In this document: positions 60,828 through 64,000 of the stretch, one piece after another
Position numbering within the stretch: position 1 is the stretch's first letter
Layout of the letters: every line of letters starts with the position of its first letter
From: Linnemannia elongata
Lineage: Eukaryota > Mortierellomycota > Mortierellomycetes > Mortierellales > Mortierellaceae
Reading direction: 5' to 3'
DNA: 64,000 bases
NCBI GenBank assembly: GCA_036320915.1
Contig: JAXBDG010000011.1
Coordinates: 2,130,501-2,194,500 of the forward strand
Position numbers and translations under genes: made by a program
Notes under the pieces: model-generated
What the model was told of the DNA's origin: nothing
The model's input: the letters and a program-made list of their open reading frames with translations, nothing else
Databases searched by the model: none

Positions 60828-62036
60828 ATTAGTATATGAATGTGTTTGTGTAAGTTGCGTGAGTGAGTGGGAGAGGAGGACGAGGATAAGGGTGAAAACA
60901 AGAAAGAAAGAAAGAAAGGGTGATGAGATGGAGAACTGGTTGGCCTTTTAAACGAGATGACAATCAGATGGGCTGTTGGTGGTTCGCGACTCGCCTGATG
61001 AAGTATTGTTGTAGAGTGAGAGCAAAGGGCAAAAAAATGCAAAAGGGCCGTTGACCAATGGGAATGGGGACAGGTGGGATAAGGTGTCCTGGTGTATTCA
61101 AACAAAGACGATTGAACTGCGGGATAGGAATAGCGGAAGTGTATCTATAGCAAATGGTGAAATGGTGCATGCTAATACGTCCATGTCCATGCCCATGCAA
61201 TGGGTCAGGGATTTTTCTTTTTCTTCTTTTCCCTCTTATTCTTCTCTTCTTTCTCTTTGTCCTCTTCTCCTCTTATTCCGCTCTCCCTCTGCAGGCGATA
61301 TACTTACCCCTGGATCATAAATGAAAGCGACACGAACAAGATTCTGCACCAGCGGAAATGAAATTTCAAATCGACTCGACGCTAACTTATCCCTTCTTCT
61401 GCTGGTTCTGCTGCTGCTGCTGGTACCGCTGTTAGCCAAGGGGAACAGGAATAAGAACAAAAGTGCGTTAAAAATAACACCACCCAAGATAAAAACTCTA
61501 TTTCACATACACACACACACTTAGCGAGGACCTCGACAGAAAAAGGGCTACCAAAGAGAATTCCCCTCACTTCAGAGCCCTATTCTACCCCCGAGTCAAC
61601 CAACAACTAACAACCACCAACCAACAACCAAACCAAACCAGAGAAGCAAAATGATAAGGAAACGACATTGAATTTGAAGTTTGGGCAAGCACGTCAAGTC
61701 AAGGTAACCCATACCAGTTGTTCAAAGAGTCAGCCCTACTGCTTATTACTGAGAGCAGCTGGGGAATTTCTATCGATTCAAGGTGACCTGCCATGTCCAG
61801 CTGGATATTCTTGTCTTTCTGATCTGGGTCCCCTACTCTATCACTGGTACACGTATTCGGGGTGTACCCTTTCAAAAACGTGCATACCGTCTCACTCTCA
61901 TTTTCATTCGCTGTCCCCCCCTGTTTTGGAGACGTGCGGTTGCATTACATGAATCGTACACGACGCTCGCGTTATTTTTTGTGAGAACAAAAGGACGTCT
62001 GCAATCTAAAAGAACAATACTACATGGTAGTACTAA
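60828..62036. other. intergenic region upstream of GMD
   Basis: Contains the GMD promoter (AAAG repeats near 60900-60920 on the plus strand, T/C-rich at 61205-61300). The open frames are short and unrecognised. Confidence 0.4.
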
Positions 62037-62345
62037 TCAAAGAATAAGAAAGACAGGCAGCTCCCTAAAGAGGGTCCTGATAACAAGATACAGAATCGAT
62101 CCAAAGAAGCGAATGGCGCTCAAATAGGCATACCAAAAGTAAACGACATGTAACGATGGAACAACTCGTCCTTGTCCAACGCTGTCTTCTTGTCCTTGGT
62201 ATTGCTTCTCGTCAATGTCTTCGCGCTGGAGACCACAATCGCAACGATCGCATTAGTAAACTTTCGTACTAGCACCAATCGGGTCCTGAGGAGCGTGTAA
62301 TAGTCCTACTGCCTGGTCTTGGCGTCCGCTTGGACTTGACATGCT
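62037..62345 (-). pseudogene. chitin synthase C-terminal relic
   Basis: The minus strand carries the last membrane part of a chitin synthase with lesions. Reading 5' to 3': DAKTRQ, a TAG where Glu is usual, DYYTLLRTRLVLV, KFTNAIVAIVVSS, ALDKDELFHRYMSFTF, then a one-base frame change, WYAYLSAIRFFGSILYLV and a stop at 62037-62039. The DYY...RTRLVL and SAIRFFGS...YLV pattern is that of the C-terminal transmembrane block of fungal division I chitin synthases. The catalytic domain (EDR, QRRRW) is absent from the window. The match is by eye. Confidence 0.5.
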
Positions 62346-62414
62346 CGGGTTGAACATAGAGTTCCTGCATGCTGTGCTGATCAGGTGGTACCAATATCCG
62401 CGCAAGATTTGGGC

Positions 62415-62795
62415 CTATCGAGCTTGATCGCCATCCGCTCGTCCTTGATTATACAGCAACTCTTCTTGATCGAGTTCATCAATCATGTCGTACCCAAGAT
62501 AACCTAATCCATGGCCATAAACTCTTCCTGCACGTCCACCATCTTTACCTTCAAGTCCTTGATATCCAACAGGACGCTGCACATAGTAATTGACATTGTC
62601 GTTGATACTATTGTATTGGCTGTTGTCGTAATGCCTACTGTTGTTCGTGTGTGCGGCGAGCAAGTCCTTGTGCTGCGGTTGATTGCTGCCAGCTCGAAGC
62701 TGGGACGGGTAGTGGTGATAGTAGACATTGAATCCCGTTCGATGGACATAAGGCGGTGAGATAGACGCAGTACGGAGTGCCTGACAAGTAAACCT
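62415..62795 (-). pseudogene. coding exon of an unrecognised protein, possibly the N-terminal part of the chitin synthase relic
   Basis: An open stretch following an AG acceptor at about 62796 encodes a polar, Tyr/Asn/Gly-rich sequence: SPPYVHRTGFNVYYHHYPSQ, NYYVQRPVGYQGLEGKDGG, LGYDMIDELDQEELL, ending GDQAR at a TAG. It is on the same strand as, and just upstream of, the chitin synthase relic. Division I chitin synthases carry similar disordered heads, so it may be the head of the same broken gene with the catalytic core deleted. It could equally be the last exon of an intact gene whose earlier exons I cannot place. Confidence 0.35.
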
Positions 62796-63803
62796 GTGTG
62801 AAGAAGAAAGCAGGGAATAAGACTGTGCGAAAAAAAAAAGTAAGAAGTGAAGATAAAAGAGGAGGAGATACGAGATGAGTAGCGAAGAGAAGAGGAGAGA
62901 TGAGAGACTTAATACAAGAAAGGACTCGCTCGTAGATCTGAATGTATGGATTGTGGAGATAAAGGCTAGTTAGCATGCACAATTTTAGAGAGGATAGACT
63001 GGATGGGATTAAGAGTGTGAGAGCGCTCAAGTGACTAAGGTTAACACAACAACCATAAAACAAGGACGATAGATATCATACACATAAAATGAAAAGGATA
63101 AGGAAGATAGGAGGATGGTACCCTTTTGGGTCAGTTAAAGAACAGAGCATACACCGTACAGACATAAGAAAAAGGGGTGTCCTTCCAGGAGATTGCAGCC
63201 ATGACAGATTCTGAGTGAGGAAGTAGTAGTCTCCTCTCCGACCGACTCAAGTGATTCAGGCAGCCACCACCTCACTGTTTCATCTCTGCCAATCCTTAAA
63301 ACTGCTTCGCCCTAGTAATCTGTAATATGTACTTTAGGCGAACACCCACATCCAACACGGACAACGCTTTCCAAAAAGACCCATCCTTCATATCTTCCAT
63401 TCTAATCAATTCATTACAACAAGCCAAAGACCATACCCAGTCTTTGGGTCATTGTGAAAATTCATTCAAATTGATGCCACCTGAAGTTGTGCGATCTGCA
63501 GATAGTGCACTGATGGTTTTTTTTTTTCATTCTGTTCTGCAGCTTCTGTTTGTTCGTGTGTTATGTTTAAGGCGCCTAGAAACTAAAGCACAGAATATTA
63601 AAGCTAATAAAAAAAAGTATAATAAAAGACACAGCGCAGGAAGACAGGAGAAGAGGAATCGGGCTGAATTGCAGGCAACTGATTGTGCGGATAGGGTGGT
63701 TATTCAGTTCCGCAGCTTATTAAGGGTTTCCGAGGCTGTCCTTATACAGCAGCAGAAGGGGAGAATTACGAGAAATTAGAGCAGGCGGGAAAAGATGAAC
63801 AAA
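62796..63803. other. region with no supportable gene
   Basis: May hold upstream exons of the 62415-62795 sequence, but none could be placed with confidence. The plus-strand frame at 63327-63779 is AT-rich without motif. Confidence 0.35.
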
Positions 63804-64000
63804 TTAGCGCCCCACATTGCCATCCGTCGTCTTATTGCTCCATGTAGGCAGGTCGTCCCAAAACATATTGCGGTCACCGATCGTACGCCAGTGAGGGACG
63901 ATCTCATGTGCGTAAAAAATCCAAAAGTGTCCGTTTCCTCTGTTGGTTTCGCATCCTGAGCAAGGTTGACTCAAGTTGTACCCGCACACACTTCCACTAT
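63804..64000 (-). CDS. C-terminal exon of an unrecognised protein, cut by right edge
   Basis: The minus-strand frame is open from the window edge to a stop at 63804-63806. It encodes VCGYNLSQPCSGCETNRGNG, then HFWIFYAHEIVPHWRTIGD, NMFWDDLPTW and NVGR. It is rich in Trp, His and Cys, with codon choice like coding exons here. No family recognised; an extracellular or lumenal cysteine-containing domain is possible. The remainder lies beyond 64000. Confidence 0.4.
   Translation of the reverse strand, partial: SGSVCGYNLSQPCSGCETNRGNGHFWIFYAHEIVPHWRTIGDRNMFWDDLPTWSNKTTDGNVGR

Overview
The window looks like nuclear DNA of an early-diverging, filamentous, intron-rich fungus, most likely of the Mortierella type. 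This is an inference from gene content and structure, not from a database match. Genes are split by many short GT-AG introns. Intergenic DNA is rich in pyrimidine tracts, long poly(T)/poly(A) runs and microsatellites. The genes are ordinary eukaryotic nuclear genes (complex I subunit, MIA40, ribosomal protein eS25, golgin, GDP-mannose dehydratase). There are no bacterial operons, no CRISPR array and no tRNA or rRNA that I can defend. All gene models below were spliced by eye from reading frame, GT/AG sites and family motifs, so exon ends may be off by a base.

Layout. 0-5.3 kb: two tandem minus-strand group A FAD monooxygenases. The first is cut by the left edge, and both carry the same pair of tiny exons (11 and 21 nt). 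5.3-8.8 kb: mostly gene-poor, with a decayed F-box/LRR-like fragment. 8.8-20.2 kb: a dense block with a glutathione S-transferase, two tandem MYND zinc-finger paralogues, an alkaline ceramidase pseudogene with two in-frame TAG codons, a ZFAND1-like AN1 protein, an AP endonuclease, a ZNG1/COG0523 zinc GTPase and a WDR92/DNAAF10-like WD40 protein. 20.2-28 kb: a long T-rich stretch and a 3.5 kb block of decayed reading frames bounded by a 42-48 bp imperfect direct repeat.

28-35.2 kb: an intact single-exon F-box protein, a GCR1_C/Ndc10-like (Crypton-related) protein, and a broken Zn2Cys6 transcription factor. 35.1-42.5 kb: a single very large gene for a 2352-residue PH-domain/coiled-coil protein. 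44-52.8 kb: the complex I subunit NDUFS6 and a 1956-residue GRIP-domain golgin. 53-60.8 kb: a BSD2/NDFIP-type ubiquitin-ligase adaptor, eS25, MIA40 and GDP-mannose 4,6-dehydratase. 62-64 kb: relics of a chitin synthase and the last exon of an unrecognised gene cut by the right edge.

How the parts relate. These genes are not a pathway cluster. Themes that recur are zinc and metal handling (MYND x2, AN1, ZNG1, BSD2), the Golgi/endosome system (golgin, BSD2), mitochondrial biogenesis (NDUFS6, MIA40, possibly a mitochondrial AP endonuclease form) and sugar-nucleotide or cell-wall metabolism (GMD, chitin synthase relic). The most distinctive features are the conserved microexon pair, the BSD2 PPxY motif assembled across a splice junction, a WDR92 homologue in a probably non-flagellate fungus, and the number of recognisable pseudogenes at different stages of decay.
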